This document shows positions 32,001-42,940 of a DNA stretch of 64,000 bases, in pieces. Origin of the DNA: Limnephilus marmoratus. Lineage: Eukaryota > Arthropoda > Insecta > Trichoptera > Limnephilidae. Position numbers and translations under genes: made by a program. Numbering within the stretch: the stretch's first letter is position 1; each line of letters opens with the position of its first letter. The stretch spans positions 7,998,001 to 8,062,000 of the forward strand of contig OU862913.1 in the NCBI GenBank assembly GCA_917880885.1, given 5' to 3'. The notes under the pieces were generated by a model. The model had not been told where the DNA came from and made no database searches. It saw nothing but the letters and a program-made list of their open reading frames with translations.

Positions 32001-32703
32001 AAGTTTTAATAGGTTTACTTATATTACCTCTCACCTTTGTATTTTGATATCCCTCATCTGTGAAATAGATTATATTTCTATTGAACGTTTACAAATAAAA
32101 TTTTAGCATAGGAAAAATCAATGGTTTATCAAGTAAATAAATGTTAATTAATGTTGTATAGTATGGGGGTTGCGAGATTTTTTCGATTAGTTACCCCAAA
32201 ATAAATATGTGTCAAAATACGTAGTGTGCAATGCTATTTAATACCCCTCTGAGACTTGAAATTGAGAAAAAACTGACTTATTTATTCTACACTAGTTGCA
32301 TATTTAATTTGCTAATCTTATTTTCTTTATTTTAACAGGTTGACTGTTCACAAAGTTGCTCACGCGTTGACCGATGCTATCACAACTATATAATATTAGA
32401 ATGTAAAAAAAATAAAATGAATGCCAAAACAATAAATAATTTATGTATAATGTTAATGTTTGTAAATGTTTTACGACACATTTATATTATGTCTGTAATC
32501 TTGTTCTTTTCATACCTCGAGAAATAAAAGAAAGTTTTTTTTAATTATTTATATATATGTTAAATTATTTTGTGTTATTTAGTACAATTAAACAACAATA
32601 TTTTTTAACCATGGCAGTAGCTGTCGTGCAAGGCTGCAGAAAACCATGTCAAAACTGCAGCGACTCACTCTTTATTTTAATAAAACAAATATAATAATGA
32701 TCT
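32001..32703. other. AT-rich region downstream of METTL9-like exons
   Basis: Several AATAAA motifs (for example 32094, 32413, 32432, 32524) could serve as polyadenylation signals. A stretch after TTTTAACAG at 32330-32338 lacks a recognisable frame. Confidence 0.35.
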
Positions 32704-32926
32704 TTTCGTTATTTGTTTTTGGGGTGTTATGCCGTGTTGCGCTACCTCCTTTAGCCAACGTTTCGGACAGCGTTGCAATGTTGCAGTGATCCGGTAGATC
32801 TGCCCTGATGATGGACACTGCAACGCTGTCCGAAACGTTGGCTAAAGAAGGAGGTAGCGCAACACGGCATAACGCCCCAAAAACAAAAAACGAAAATACT
32901 TTTGGCCGTGAAAATCTTAAAACGTA
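32704..32926. mobile_element. Hairpin element, full copy
   Basis: The left arm (about 32704-32780: GTTTTTGGGGTGTTATGCCG, GCCAACGTTTCGGACAGCG) and the right arm (about 32818-32893) are near-perfect reverse complements around a 40-bp loop. The unique tail TTTTGGCCGTGAAAATCTTA follows. The right arm encodes TATLSETLAKEGGSATRHN, resembling the end of some Penelope-like proteins. Confidence 0.75.
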
Positions 32927-33280
32927 TCATAATAATGATTGGTTATTTCAGAATGTTGTGCAATGCGATAAATTCCATATTTTGAAATAGTTCAAACATT
33001 GACAAAATAACAATGCATTCATACATAGAATGGAACAGAAAATAAATGAAAAATATAGTATATAATAATGAATCCAAAAAAATATGCAAATATCCGTTCA
33101 TGGGGGCTATTTGACAGGCTCCCATTTCCAGAAGGGCATCAGGTGGGACTCCATATCCATCCAGGCAACCATGGAAGTGATGATGGTATTCTTAGACTTG
33201 CGTAGTCTGCGCCATAAGCTTCCCCTGCGGTGGAACAAAAGTTTATTTTAATATAAACAGTTAACTTTTCCTTTTTATTA

Positions 33281-34667
33281 TCAATCTATCTGAGTGTCTG
33301 TATCTAGAGTCGGTCTGTCACACGGAGTATCAAAAGGCAATATGACTTCCACTATCACGTCTTCTAGATTCACAGGTAACACCGCTTCATCTTGTGGTTT
33401 TGGTTTTGTAGAATTCATATATATTTTTTCACGTATCAGACACCTTCCCTGTCTGTTTCTTAATTCTAAATTACCTACTTCTACTTTTATCCATGGAAAT
33501 ATTGAAGGAACTACACCTTTCAGTAGCTTTTGCCTGTACAGTACATCTGAAAATAAAATTAGGCTCAAACTTCCATACTTTTTTTTTTTTTTTACAGTGA
33601 ATACCTCACAAGAATCTCAACTGCTCCCGTCTGGAGCCAGTGAGACTATGGCATCCCCAATTGGGGTATGTTGTGAGGCTGAAGGCAGTAGGGAGAGGAA
33701 GGAGGTGGGGAAGAGGAAGGTTGGGAAGTACATGGCTATTCAGATCTGGTCACTAAACACGGCTAAAGCCATTTTCAAGCAATGTTTCAATTCTGAATGG
33801 TGGTCTTACACCAGGGCGATACTGATAGTATCTTCCACTCTGGAACATGCCGCAAATATACTATATATTATTTTAAATGAATTAATTGTGAAATAACACA
33901 AATTAATCAAATAAAATTTATTTGCGGATGCCGGGTTCGAACCCGCGACCTCCGGATTGTGAGTCAAGAGTCTTACCTACTGGACTACGGAGGTCGTCAA
34001 TACATGATATAAAATACGAAACGGTCTACGTTGAAATAATAATAATTTGAATTTTTTCCTAAAACACTGAAAAGTAAATTACAATCACGAGATATATAGA
34101 CATGGGACGAGAAATGCAAAGCAAATTAGATTGCCAACAACGAAGAATCACCCGCCCAGAAATCTCATGCCAGACAGTTTGATAACCGTGTAATAAAATT
34201 ATTGCAATAATTGAAAATGAAAAAAGGAAATAAGATATTATGTCTCCGTAATTATTAATGTTAGTTGTGGTTGACTACACTTATATTTAAAGGTACGTTT
34301 GTCAAATAAAATGTCAACTGCGAAAGAAGGCAAAACATTGTGTAGGTATAAAATTTTGTGCATTCTATGTCAAATGTTTCTTTACGTGTTCATTAAACTA
34401 TACAAGTACTCTCTATATTATATTGGGGATTCAATTATAGTAAGATATTAATTGAATGAGTCATGTGCTTACTGTTATAGTTAATATTATTGAATACATA
34501 ATCTGTGTCCCTGAAATGAGCTTTACAGACAACAGAATCAGGAGTCGGTACCCATTTGGAACGCCTAATTGAATGAATCCATTTCGCTTTCAAGTCTTTC
34601 AATCTTTGGGAAACTCGTGTCCACCCCTATTTCTACACATTGGAACACTACAACAGGTTGACGGCAT
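33281..34667 (-). CDS. THAP-domain protein gene, two exons, one frameshift
   Basis: Exon 1 (34667-34473) begins MPSTCCSVPMCRNRGGHEFP and, after a one-base frame change at about 34600, reads KAKWIHSIRRSKWVPTP then DSVVCKAHFRDTDYV. Exon 2 (33546-33281) reads VLYRQKLLKGVVPSIFPW and an acidic tail to a TGA. Together they show the THAP C2CH ligands (C-x4-C, then C-x2-H), the invariant Trp, the Pro in VPTP and the closing VPSIFP. Donor GTAAGC and acceptor TTTTCAG join in phase 1. The 926-bp intron contains a family-A SINE. THAP proteins are zinc-dependent DNA binders, some derived from P-element transposase. The frame break (TGA at 34599-34601) means it is a pseudogene or a base-call error. A further exon may lie at 33107-33230. 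Confidence 0.75.
33590..33998 (-). mobile_element. tRNA-headed SINE (family A), copy 2
   Basis: On the minus strand the head 33998-33930 carries TAGTCCAGTAGGTAAG (A box) and GGGTTCGAACCC (B box), followed by the shared body to GAGACTATGG-complement near 33640. It ends in an A-tract (T17 on the plus strand, about 33580-33596). It sits inside the THAP intron, so insertion did not cut the coding exons. Confidence 0.85.
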
Positions 34668-35454
34668 TATTATAATATTTAAAAACACTAAATTGCGTCA
34701 AACGGCCTAAAAAATTTATGGGATCTGCGGAGCGATTCTCTAAAAAAAGTGAGGTGAGATGAATAAAAAGTGAAATGGGCTGTCAGATTTGTGCATAGAT
34801 TTGTGCAATTTTGTGTAATTTTCTATGGTTTTCAAAACGTCAATTTCCTTTTCAATGCTAACTTCGTCGGTTTTAAGTGGTTTAAAATACGAAATACTGT
34901 AAGAATGCATGATTATTTATCCACTAATGTATGTTTAAAGTTGTATAACAAGGATTTGACGTTTGCAAAATTTCGTTTCAATTCAAATTCGCATGAATTA
35001 GGTAGTTTGTCAAAATTAACCTAAAAATCTATTTTTTTGTACGTAAATAGTTGTTTCTTCTACTAATTTTTGAAATGAAGTGTAATTTCCATAATCTTTG
35101 CCTAAAAGTGCGGCGGTTAGCGGTTTTTTCGTCCCCAAATATTCAATTGTTCTACAGATGTTGATTTGCCATCGAGATATGTATTAAGCTCCTATTTCTT
35201 CAACAGATGTCTAGTAGGAGCCGTGCGACGAGCGGGCAGCTGGAGATGATGATTAGTCGGCTGGAAGAGAGACCGACAATGACTTCGGGGCGGCAGCAGG
35301 GAAACGATGGCCGCATCAATAACGAATTGGCGTGGTCTTCCCTGGCGGTCGACCTGAATGCTATGAAGCTCGGGTGCACGAAGAGTGACGACAAGTGGCA
35401 ATAGGTATGCATTCATTATATTATTACCACTATTATGTTTCTATGGAGGTGTCT

Positions 35455-35910
35455 ACTAATATCTACAGGAATTCCAAAAACTGAAATAATATCTATGAGA
35501 ACCAAAGTGTTGACAAATATCTACAGCTTAAACTGTTGACTAATATCTATGAGAACCAAAGTGTTGACGAATATCTACAGCACTGGCAGTGGTTGGATTT
35601 GCAATTATGTATAGCATATTGGAATAACGTAATTTTGCGTATGCAGTTTAAAAAACTTAATTTATGTAAGTATGTATGTAAAAATCCCTAATATTGGACA
35701 CATTTAGCTGATTAGTCCAACCTACGCTCTGTAGATATTAGTTCAACCTACGCTCTGTAGGTATTAGTCAACACTGGGACCGTCGTAGATATTCGTCCGA
35801 CCTTAGCTCTGTAGATATTAGTCAACACTCTGAAGTTCGTAGATATTAGTTCAACATATGAGCTGTAGATATTCGTCCGACATACAGGCTGTAGATATTA
35901 GTATCTGGAG
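35455..35910. repeat. Minisatellite in two opposite orientations
   Basis: Between the first two exon-like segments, 35455-35600 holds several ATATCTACAG units (for example GTTGACTAATATCTATGAG), while 35700-35905 holds at least six CTGTAGATATTAGT units, the reverse complement. Units are spaced roughly 28-33 bp. The same array is mirrored at 40791-41246. Confidence 0.8.
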
Positions 35911-36601
35911 TCGTTTCTATTATTGCAACGAGGTACGGACTTCAATTGGATTACGGATTGAAATAAAAAAATTATATTTATATTCTTTATTGATATAATT
36001 TGAATTTTATTATATTTTCTGTAGTACAAAAATGTCTCTTTATTTCAGACGTGGAGGGATCAGAGAAATGGCGTCAAAAAAAAGCATCTGGCTTGCGATC
36101 GGAGATGATGAAGAGCGGAGGTGGCCCCAGCCAGGCACAACCCTTGACTCCGTTGGAGGAAAGGATCCTGGCCATCATTGCGGCCGAGGCAGTATATGGA
36201 CGTACTGCCACGGAGTCCGTACCTGTAAGTTAACTAATTATTACTGTCATAGTATACATGAGTATTTCACCATCCTCTTGATAGCTTACCCATAGGCCAT
36301 AGGAATATGTATATTTTAGAATTCCAATTTAAGATTTATGTCCTTATAAAGTCGGAGCTTACTATTCTACACCTACTCGAACTTGAGAACGGTGACTACA
36401 AATCGGATAAGTTAGCCAAGTTTTCTACCTATAGCGAAGTATTTATTCATTATTTATTAGTATACATTATCCTACGGATAAGCTATCAAGAGGATGGTGA
36501 AATACCCCCTAAGTAAGTTATTGTCATCTCTTAAGCTTAATAATATAGTTATATTATTATGAAAATCGTGTTGACATAAAAGTGTAGCTGGAGAATATGT
36601 T

Positions 36602-36660
36602 GTAAATAGACTGAGTTGTTTGGCGGTCCGTTCTCTCTGCCTACCCCTGCGGTGAAATGA
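36602..36660 (+). mobile_element. RTE-like 3' terminal scrap
   Basis: GACTGAGTTGTTTGGCGGTC then CTGCCTACCCCTGCGGTGAA, the last about 55 bp of the RTE-like element. Mirrored at 40042-40099 in the right arm. Confidence 0.7.
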
Positions 36661-36889
36661 CTTGATGTTTAGACAATTAGTAAATTACCAACGGTTCCCG
36701 CTTTTAGTTGCAAATTGTTTAGAACTTCATTGTTGATATCATTCATCGACATGCAATATAAAAATACTATGTGACCCGGTCACACGTTGCTGTGGCTAAC
36801 GAAACACAACGCCATTACCCAACCTTTATAACGAACGCCATCATTAATTTGGATACATATCAAATCCACACCGCCCGCTTGCCAGCCCG

Positions 36890-36975
36890 CTCCCTTTATA
36901 TACTATATTATTACAGCACCCTTGAGGTGATTTTTCACAAAAACGGCGATATACAAATTATCCAATTATTATATC
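36890..36975 (-). repeat. Dispersed repeat with GTGAAAAATCACC
   Basis: Read on the minus strand: TTGGATAATTTGTATATCGC, GTTTTTGTGAAAAATCACC, then GGTGCTGTAATAATA. Also at 16262-16320 (with continuation after the MITE), 25050-25095 and the mirror 39726-39811. Confidence 0.7.
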
Positions 36976-37496
36976 AACCAATTAAAACAAAACCCTGATG
37001 CCTAAACCTACCTCATGAATCACTCTATCTATTGGTGAAAACCTCATGAAAACCCATTGCGTAGTTTAAAAGATCTAAGCGTACAGACAGCAGGAGCGAC
37101 TTTGCTTTATACTGTGTAATAGATAACTGCTTGTGGTATATTTGATGCAGCTTTCAAAGAGAATACAAGGGTGTGCATTGCTCAGATACAAGATAAGCTA
37201 ATACCTTTCGACTGTTGTTGCAGATTGATTTCATAGTGGAAACAAGTACACCACCATCATCACCACTACCGGAGGTGGAACACTTGCTACAACTGGAAGT
37301 GGAGTACGTAGCCCCATGTCCCGTAGAGGCAGTCCCGCTTGCAACTAACCGTAAGTACTAAAGCACTGAAATACTAAGTAGTGGAGAGTGTTTTCAAATA
37401 CTATAAAATGGTATGTGACAAATAACAAACGTTAAAATATTTATTGACTATTTTGTTTCAGCAAATAGAAAGGCTCTCTCCGTAGAAGAGCTTTTG

Positions 37497-37632
37497 ATAT
37501 TGTTAGAGGAAAGCAGAGAGAGGTGAGGGGCGAGGCAAGAGAGGAAAAGCGGCTCTGCCTGGAAGAGAGGCAGGAGAAGAGAGGGAGAGGCAAGAAGAAG
37601 AGAGGAGAGGCAAGAAGAGAGGCGAGAGAGAG

Positions 37633-37675
<43 letters not shown>

Positions 37676-37690
37676 AGGAAGCTCAGCCTA
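37497..37690 (+). repeat. GA-rich purine tract
   Basis: Nearly pure purine on the plus strand, including about 15 uninterrupted AG units at 37638-37670. It overlaps the E/R-rich coding remnant, so it may be an expanded codon repeat. Confidence 0.85.
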
Positions 37691-38022
37691 AAGGAGAGTA
37701 GACAGGCGGCTGATAATGCAGGTAATTTTAAATTAATATTTGCAACCTTTGAAAGATGAATTTATTTTGATTAATTAGGATAAATTTATAAAAATGCGCT
37801 TATACATTTTTATATAAATTGGTGACAATCCTACACCTAGCAATTTGACCTTGTTATCATCAAGGTTGTCGTCATCTGCATGGAGTCCTTCAGCAATTCG
37901 CCTCAAATTATCTTTGACACACAAGTCTGCTGATTCTGGCATTTATAATTTTAATAGTCATCAGGGGAGTATAATGAAGTACCCGATGCTTGAGTACACA
38001 GCTTTTTAGGTGTGTCCCGAGT

Positions 38023-38290
38023 GTTAGCGTGGTCCTTAGGTAAGACTCTTGACTCACAATCCGAAGGTCGCAGGTTCGAACTCGGCGTGCGCAAATAAAT
38101 TTTATTGGATTGATTACCCCTTTCACAATTAATTAATTAAAAATAATATATAGTATATTTGCGGCATGTTCCAGAGTGGAAGATACTCTCAGTATCGCCC
38201 TGGTGTAAGACCACTGTTCAGAATGAAACGTTGCTTGAAATGGCTTTAGCAGTGTTTGGTGACCAGATCTGAATAGCCAGGTACTAGGTA
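38023..38290 (+). mobile_element. tRNA-headed SINE (family A), copy 3
   Basis: The head has GTGGTCCTTAGGTAAG and CAGGTTCGAACTC. The body matches copy 2 from GCAAATAAATTTTATT to GACCAGATCTGAATAGCCAG. It lacks the distal third and the A-tail. Confidence 0.75.
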
Positions 38291-38426
38291 ACCAGGGGGT
38301 TATATCTATTAGCTGAAACAAAATAATCAATAATTAATTACTTTAACATTTGTTATTTGTCTCTAAGCATTTTTTTATATTATTTCCAAACTCTCATTAC
38401 TATTTATTATTTCGGTGCTAAAGTAC

Positions 38427-38575
38427 TTTTTTTACATTAACTCCACACAGGAGGCCCCGAGGAAAATAATTTCCCTCAGGGCCTATGTCATCTTTGAAGA
38501 CGCTGTATGGAGGGTCTTATTGAGGAAAGGAAGGAGTGAACAAGGGTCTTGAAGAGACCCATGTTGTAGGAGGGA
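38427..38575 (-). mobile_element. SINE-like repeat (family B), truncated copy 3
   Basis: ACATTAACTCCACACAGGAG then CCCTCAGGGCCTATGTCATC and TATGGAGGGTCTTA, matching the tail part of copies 1 and 2. Confidence 0.65.
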
Positions 38576-38726
38576 GGAAACAGAGGCTGTATCATTGTAA
38601 AAATTACCCTTTTACAATGACTTAATACATTTTTACAAAGTTATTTTGTTTTTATTTTGCAAAGTTTAGAAGTTATTATCATCTCTTGCTGATATGAGAA
38701 AAGCTAATTCCTTTTGACGGTTATTG

Positions 38727-38846
38727 TAGATTCACTTCCTATTGGAATCGAGGACTCCACCATCATCATCATCACTGGAAATGGAGCAAGTTAACGTCCT
38801 CCCATGTTCCAAGCACCGATGAGGCAGTCCCTCTTTCAAATGCCCG
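38727..38846 (+). pseudogene. Diverged duplicate of Myb/SANT third exon
   Basis: After a TTGTAG acceptor-like site, ATTGGAATCGAGGACTCCAC, CACCATCATCATCATCACTG and GATGAGGCAGTCCC parallel 37224-37350 (IVETSTPPSSP..EAVPL), followed by GTAAGG. This shows an older direct duplication that predates the inverted arms. Confidence 0.6.
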
Positions 38847-38849
38847 TAA

Positions 38850-39265
38850 GGGTATTTGAAATACGGGGGCTCCATCGAAACCAGAGTTAAGTTGTCCTCT
38901 CAGAAACTGGGCATTCTGTACAGGGCACGCAGATACTTTAATAGTACACAACTGCTAACCCTGTACAAATCGCAAGTGCGCCCCACGGTTGAATTTGGCA
39001 GCCACCTCTGGTCTGGAGCTCCAACATACCTAAAAAAAACCCTTGACCCTTGCAGAAACGGGCGGTCTGTTTGATAGGTTCTCCCATCTTAACAGACGGA
39101 CTGCAATCTTTAGAGCACAGGCGTCAGGTGGGAAAACTGTCCTTGTTCTATCGGTATTACAATGGAAGAGGAACTAGCGTCATTGATCCCCTCGGCACCG
39201 GTGCATTGTCGGGAAACACGCCAAACACGCGCCCAACATTTGTACTATGTTTGTACTACACGCGC
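38850..39265 (+). pseudogene. LINE reverse transcriptase C-terminal fragment
   Basis: Encodes KLSSQKLGILYRARRYFN, then LLTLYKSQVRPTVEFGSHLW and SGAPTYL. After a frame change near 39055 it continues KRAVCLIGSPILTDGLQSLE and GKLSLFYRYYNG. This series is diagnostic of the RT C-terminus in CR1/Jockey-type insect LINEs. Frameshifted and 5'-truncated; different family from 54330. Confidence 0.8.
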
Positions 39266-39276
39266 CCAATGTTTAA

Positions 39277-41974
39277 TATTTGTCACATACCATTTTATAG
39301 TATTTGAAAACACTCTTCACTACTTAGTATTTCAGTGCTTTAGTACTTACGGTTAGTTGCAAGCGGGACTGCCTCTACGGGACATGGGGCTACGTACTCC
39401 ACTTCCAGTTGTAGCAAGTGTTCCACCTCCGGTAGTGGTGATGATGGTGGTGTACTTGTTTCCACTATGAAATCAATCTGCAACAACAGTCGAAAGGTAT
39501 TAGCTTATCTTGTATCTGAGCAATGCACACCCTTGTATTCTCTTTGAAAGCTGCATCAAATATACCACAAGCAGTTATCTATTACACAGTATAAAGCAAA
39601 GTCGCTCCTGCTGTCTGTACGCTTAGATCTTTTAAACTACGCAATGGGTTTTCATGAGGTTTTCACCAATAGATAGAGTGATTCATGAGGTAGGTTTAGG
39701 CATCAGGGTTTTGTTTTAATTGGTTGATATAATAATTGGATAATTTGTATATCGCCGTTTTTGTGAAAAATCACCTCAAGGGTGCTGTAATAATATAGTA
39801 TATAAAGGGAGCGGGCTGGCAAGCGGGCGGTGTGGATTTGATATGTATCCAAATTAATGATGGCGTTCGTTATAAAGGTTGGGTAATGGCGTTGTGTTTC
39901 GTTAGCCACAGCAACGTGTGACCGGGTCACATAGTATTTTTATATTGCATGTCGATGAATGATATCAACAATGAAGTTCTAAACAATTTGCAACTAAAAG
40001 CGGGAACCGTTGGTAATTTACTAATTGTCTAAACATCAAGTCATTTCACCGCAGGGGTAGGCAGAGAGAACAGACCGCCAAACAACTCAGTCTATTTACA
40101 ACATATTCTCCAGCTACACTTTTATGTCAACACGATTTTCATAATAATATAACTATATTATTAAGCTTAAGAGATGACAATAACTTACTTAGGGGGTATT
40201 TCACCATCCTCTTGATAGCTTATCCGTAGGATAATGTATACTAATAAATAATGAATAAATACTTCGCTATAGGTAGAAAACTTGGCTAACTTATCCGATT
40301 TGTAGTCACCGTTCTCAAGTTCGAGTAGGTGTAGAATAGTAAGCTCCGACTTTATAAGGACATAAATCTTAAATTGGAATTCTAAAATATACATATTCCT
40401 ATGGCCTATGGGTAAGCTATCAAGAGGATGGTGAAATACTCATGTATACTATGACAGTAATAATTAGTTAACTTACAGGTACGGACTCCGTGGCAGTACG
40501 TCCATATACTGCCTCGGCCGCAATGATGGCCAGGATCCTTTCCTCCAACGGAGTCAAGGGTTGTGCCTGGCTGGGGCCACCTCCGCTCTTCATCATCTCC
40601 GATCGCAAGCCAGATGCTTTTTTTTGACGCCATTTCTCTGATCCCTCCACGTCTGAAACAAAGAGACATTTTTGTACTACAGAAAATATAATAAAATTCA
40701 AATTATATCAATAAAGAATATAAATATAATTTTTTTATTTCAATCCGTAATCCAATTGAAGTCCGTACCTCGTTGCAATAATAGAAACGACTCCAGATAC
40801 TAATATCTACAGCCTGTATGTCGGACGAATATCTACAGCTCATATGTTGAACTAATATCTACGAACTTCAGAGTGTTGACTAATATCTACAGAGCTAAGG
40901 TCGGACGAATATCTACGACGGTCCCAGTGTTGACTAATACCTACAGAGCGTAGGTTGAACTAATATCTACAGAGCGTAGGTTGGACTAATCAGCTAAATG
41001 TGTCCAATATTAGGGATTTTTACATACATACTTACATAAATTAAGTTTTTTAAACTGCATACGCAAAATTACGTTATTCCAATATGCTATACATAATTGC
41101 AAATCCAACCACTGCCAGTGCTGTAGATATTCGTCAACACTTTGGTTCTCATAGATATTAGTCAACAGTTTAAGCTGTAGATATTTGTCAACACTTTGGT
41201 TCTCATAGATATTATTTCAGTTTTTGGAATTCCTGTAGATATTAGTAGACACCTCCATAGAAACATAATAGTGGTAATAATATAATGAATGCATACCTAT
41301 TGCCACTTGTCGTCACTCTTCGTGCACCCGAGCTTCATAGCATTCAGGTCGACCGCCAGGGAAGACCACGCCAATTCGTTATTGATGCGGCCATCGTTTC
41401 CCTGCTGCCGCCCCGAAGTCATTGTCGGTCTCTCTTCCAGCCGACTAATCATCATCTCCAGCTGCCCGCTCGTCGCACGGCTCCTACTAGACATCTGTTG
41501 AAGAAATAGGAGCTTAATACATATCTCGATGGCAAATCAACATCTGTAGAACAATTGAATATTTGGGGACGAAAAAACCGCTAACCGCCACACTTTTAGG
41601 CAAAGATTATGGAAATTACACTTCATTTCAAAAATTAGTAGAAGAAACAACTATTTACGTACAAAAAAATAGATTTTTAGGTTAATTTTGACAAACTACC
41701 TAATTCATGCGAATTTGAATTGAAACGAAATTTTGCAAACGTCAAATCCTTGTTATACAACTTTAAACATACATTAGTGGATAAATAATCATGCATTCTT
41801 ACAGTATTTCGTATTTTAAACCACTTAAAACCGACGAAGTTAGCATTGAAAAGGAAATTGACGTTTTGAAAACCATAGAAAATTACACAAAATTGCACAA
41901 ATCTATGCACAAATCTGACAGCCCATTTCACTTTTTATTCATCTCACCTCACTTTTTTTAGAGAATCGCTCCGC
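39277..41974 (-). repeat. Right arm of 2.7-kb inverted repeat
   Basis: The reverse complement of 34727-37424. It carries mirrored exon-like segments at 41494-41297, 40652-40477 and 39477-39351 on the minus strand. It differs at single bases (for example MSLC here for MSLY in the left arm; CCGCCACAC against GTGCGGCGG). The outer edge is CTCTAAAAAAAGTGAGG in complement; the flanking bases outside the two arms do not match, so no target duplication was seen. Confidence 0.95.
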
Positions 41975-42385
41975 TGACAGTTAAATAAAATAGTTGGACC
42001 TCTAGGACTATTAGCGAACCTAGCGGCCAAAATCGTACGAAAACGGCCCATTATCTCGAACTTAAAAGGCCAACGAAAAGATTCTACAATTGTCTATGAT
42101 TTTATTATTGTCTATGTATAACCTATAAATATTGTTGACACGTCCTTTTTTCACTGTCAAAGTGTCATCGTGTTTCCAAACTGCGTTAAATCCATGCAGT
42201 TAGTTATTATTCCACGCTTGTGATAGTTATTGGTAAGTACTAATGCTTATATTCAGTTTAAGCACCGGCGTTTATTTTATTTTGATTTATGAACATTGTT
42301 TTCTTTTACCCACCTCACTATTCACTAGACAAAGTCTATTATAATATTATATTTTTTTAATGTAGCTATTACTTTGTGTTTATCC
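41975..42385. other. Spacer without recognised gene
   Basis: Between the palindrome and the Penelope-like hairpin. No conserved peptide recognised. Confidence 0.4.
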
Positions 42386-42490
42386 ATTATAGAAAAACGA
42401 AATAATTCAACTTTGTATAAACCACTTATTTGATGCGCAAATCCGACCGGTTTCGGAACAAACGTTCCTTCGTCAGGGAAAGCTTATACT

Positions 42491-42940
42491 TTTTTTTTAT
42501 TTTTTTTTATTGTTGATACAGTATTATTTTACAAATTTTTACAGTTCAAACCAGTAATGTTGGCCTCACTGGGTTGTTTACCCGTGCTGAGGCCCCCATT
42601 TTATAATATAATACTTCATACATTATAGTTTAAAAAAAAGAAATATACAAAGTTGGTGATAAAACAAACAAAAAAATCATTTAAAATAAAGATAATTTTA
42701 AACTAAAAATAGAGATCAAAAATTAAAATTATTTTTAATTAATAAACTAAAAAAATAAAGTAATTGAATGAAAATCGACGTATATTATGTTTTATGTGTT
42801 TGTGGGTGTTACGTGTTTTATATTGGTTTTGTGTGTTGGGAGTATACGTTTTATTCTTTTATGTTATGAAATTTTGGTAAAATTGTCTATTTTATTCTTT
42901 AATCCATTTTTTTTATTTTATGTCTGAAATTATTTTTGTT
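42491..42940 (-). mobile_element. LINE 3' end inserted in the hairpin arm, 7-bp TSD
   Basis: Flanked by TTATACT at 42484-42490 and 42941-42947. The undisturbed site is seen in the right arm (AAGCTTATACTAATTTG in complement). On the minus strand the body ends GAGGCCTCAGCACGGGTAA-like sequence and a T/A-rich tail, matching the LINE at 22480-23465. Confidence 0.85.

Larger units (their letters stand above)
34727..37424 (+). repeat. Left arm of 2.7-kb inverted repeat
   Basis: A 2,698-bp arm whose reverse complement is 39277-41974. Every paired landmark sums to 76701 (for example 34770 with 41931, 36307 with 40394 and 36998 with 39703), so there is no net indel over the length. Only isolated substitutions were seen, for example near 36042 and 35111. 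The outer edge is GCGGAGCGATTCTCTAAAAA and the inner edge is ..GGTATGTGACAAATA. Confidence 0.95.
35207..37712 (+). pseudogene. Myb/SANT-like (NAIF1-type) accessory gene, decayed
   Basis: Four exon-like segments: 35207-35404 (MSSRSRATSGQLEMMISRLE, then NELAWSSLAVDLNAM and KSDDKWQ, ending in TAG at a GTATGC donor), 36049-36224 (EMMKSGGGPSQAQPLTPLEE then RILAIIAAEAVYG), 37224-37350 (VETSTPPSSPLPEVEHLLQL) and 37462-about 37712 (NRKALSVEELLILLEESRER, then Arg/Glu-rich). The KSGGG..PL-x-P-(L/F)EE block and the E/R-rich coiled coil are typical of Myb/SANT DNA-binding proteins paired with Harbinger-type transposases. The stop, a likely frame change at the start of exon 2 and the TGA in exon 4 indicate decay. 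The first three exons are mirrored in the right arm. Confidence 0.6.
37425..39276. other. Spacer between inverted arms
   Basis: 1,852 bp unique to the centre. It contains the fourth Myb/SANT exon, a GA-rich microsatellite (37497-37690), a family-A SINE, a family-B SINE end, a diverged second copy of the third exon (38727-38846) and a LINE fragment (38850-39260). Confidence 0.85.

Noticed and set aside
33294..33896. 200-codon plus-strand open frame
   Set aside because: It joins the antisense of the THAP exon to the antisense of a SINE, so it is not a gene.
33930..33998. Functional tRNA gene on the minus strand
   Set aside because: The T arm is perfect but the acceptor strands do not pair, and it heads a SINE.
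34727..41974. Palindrome as a simple long-TIR transposon
   Set aside because: No matching target duplication at the outer edges, and the gene model crosses the inner edge; kept as an unexplained inverted duplication.
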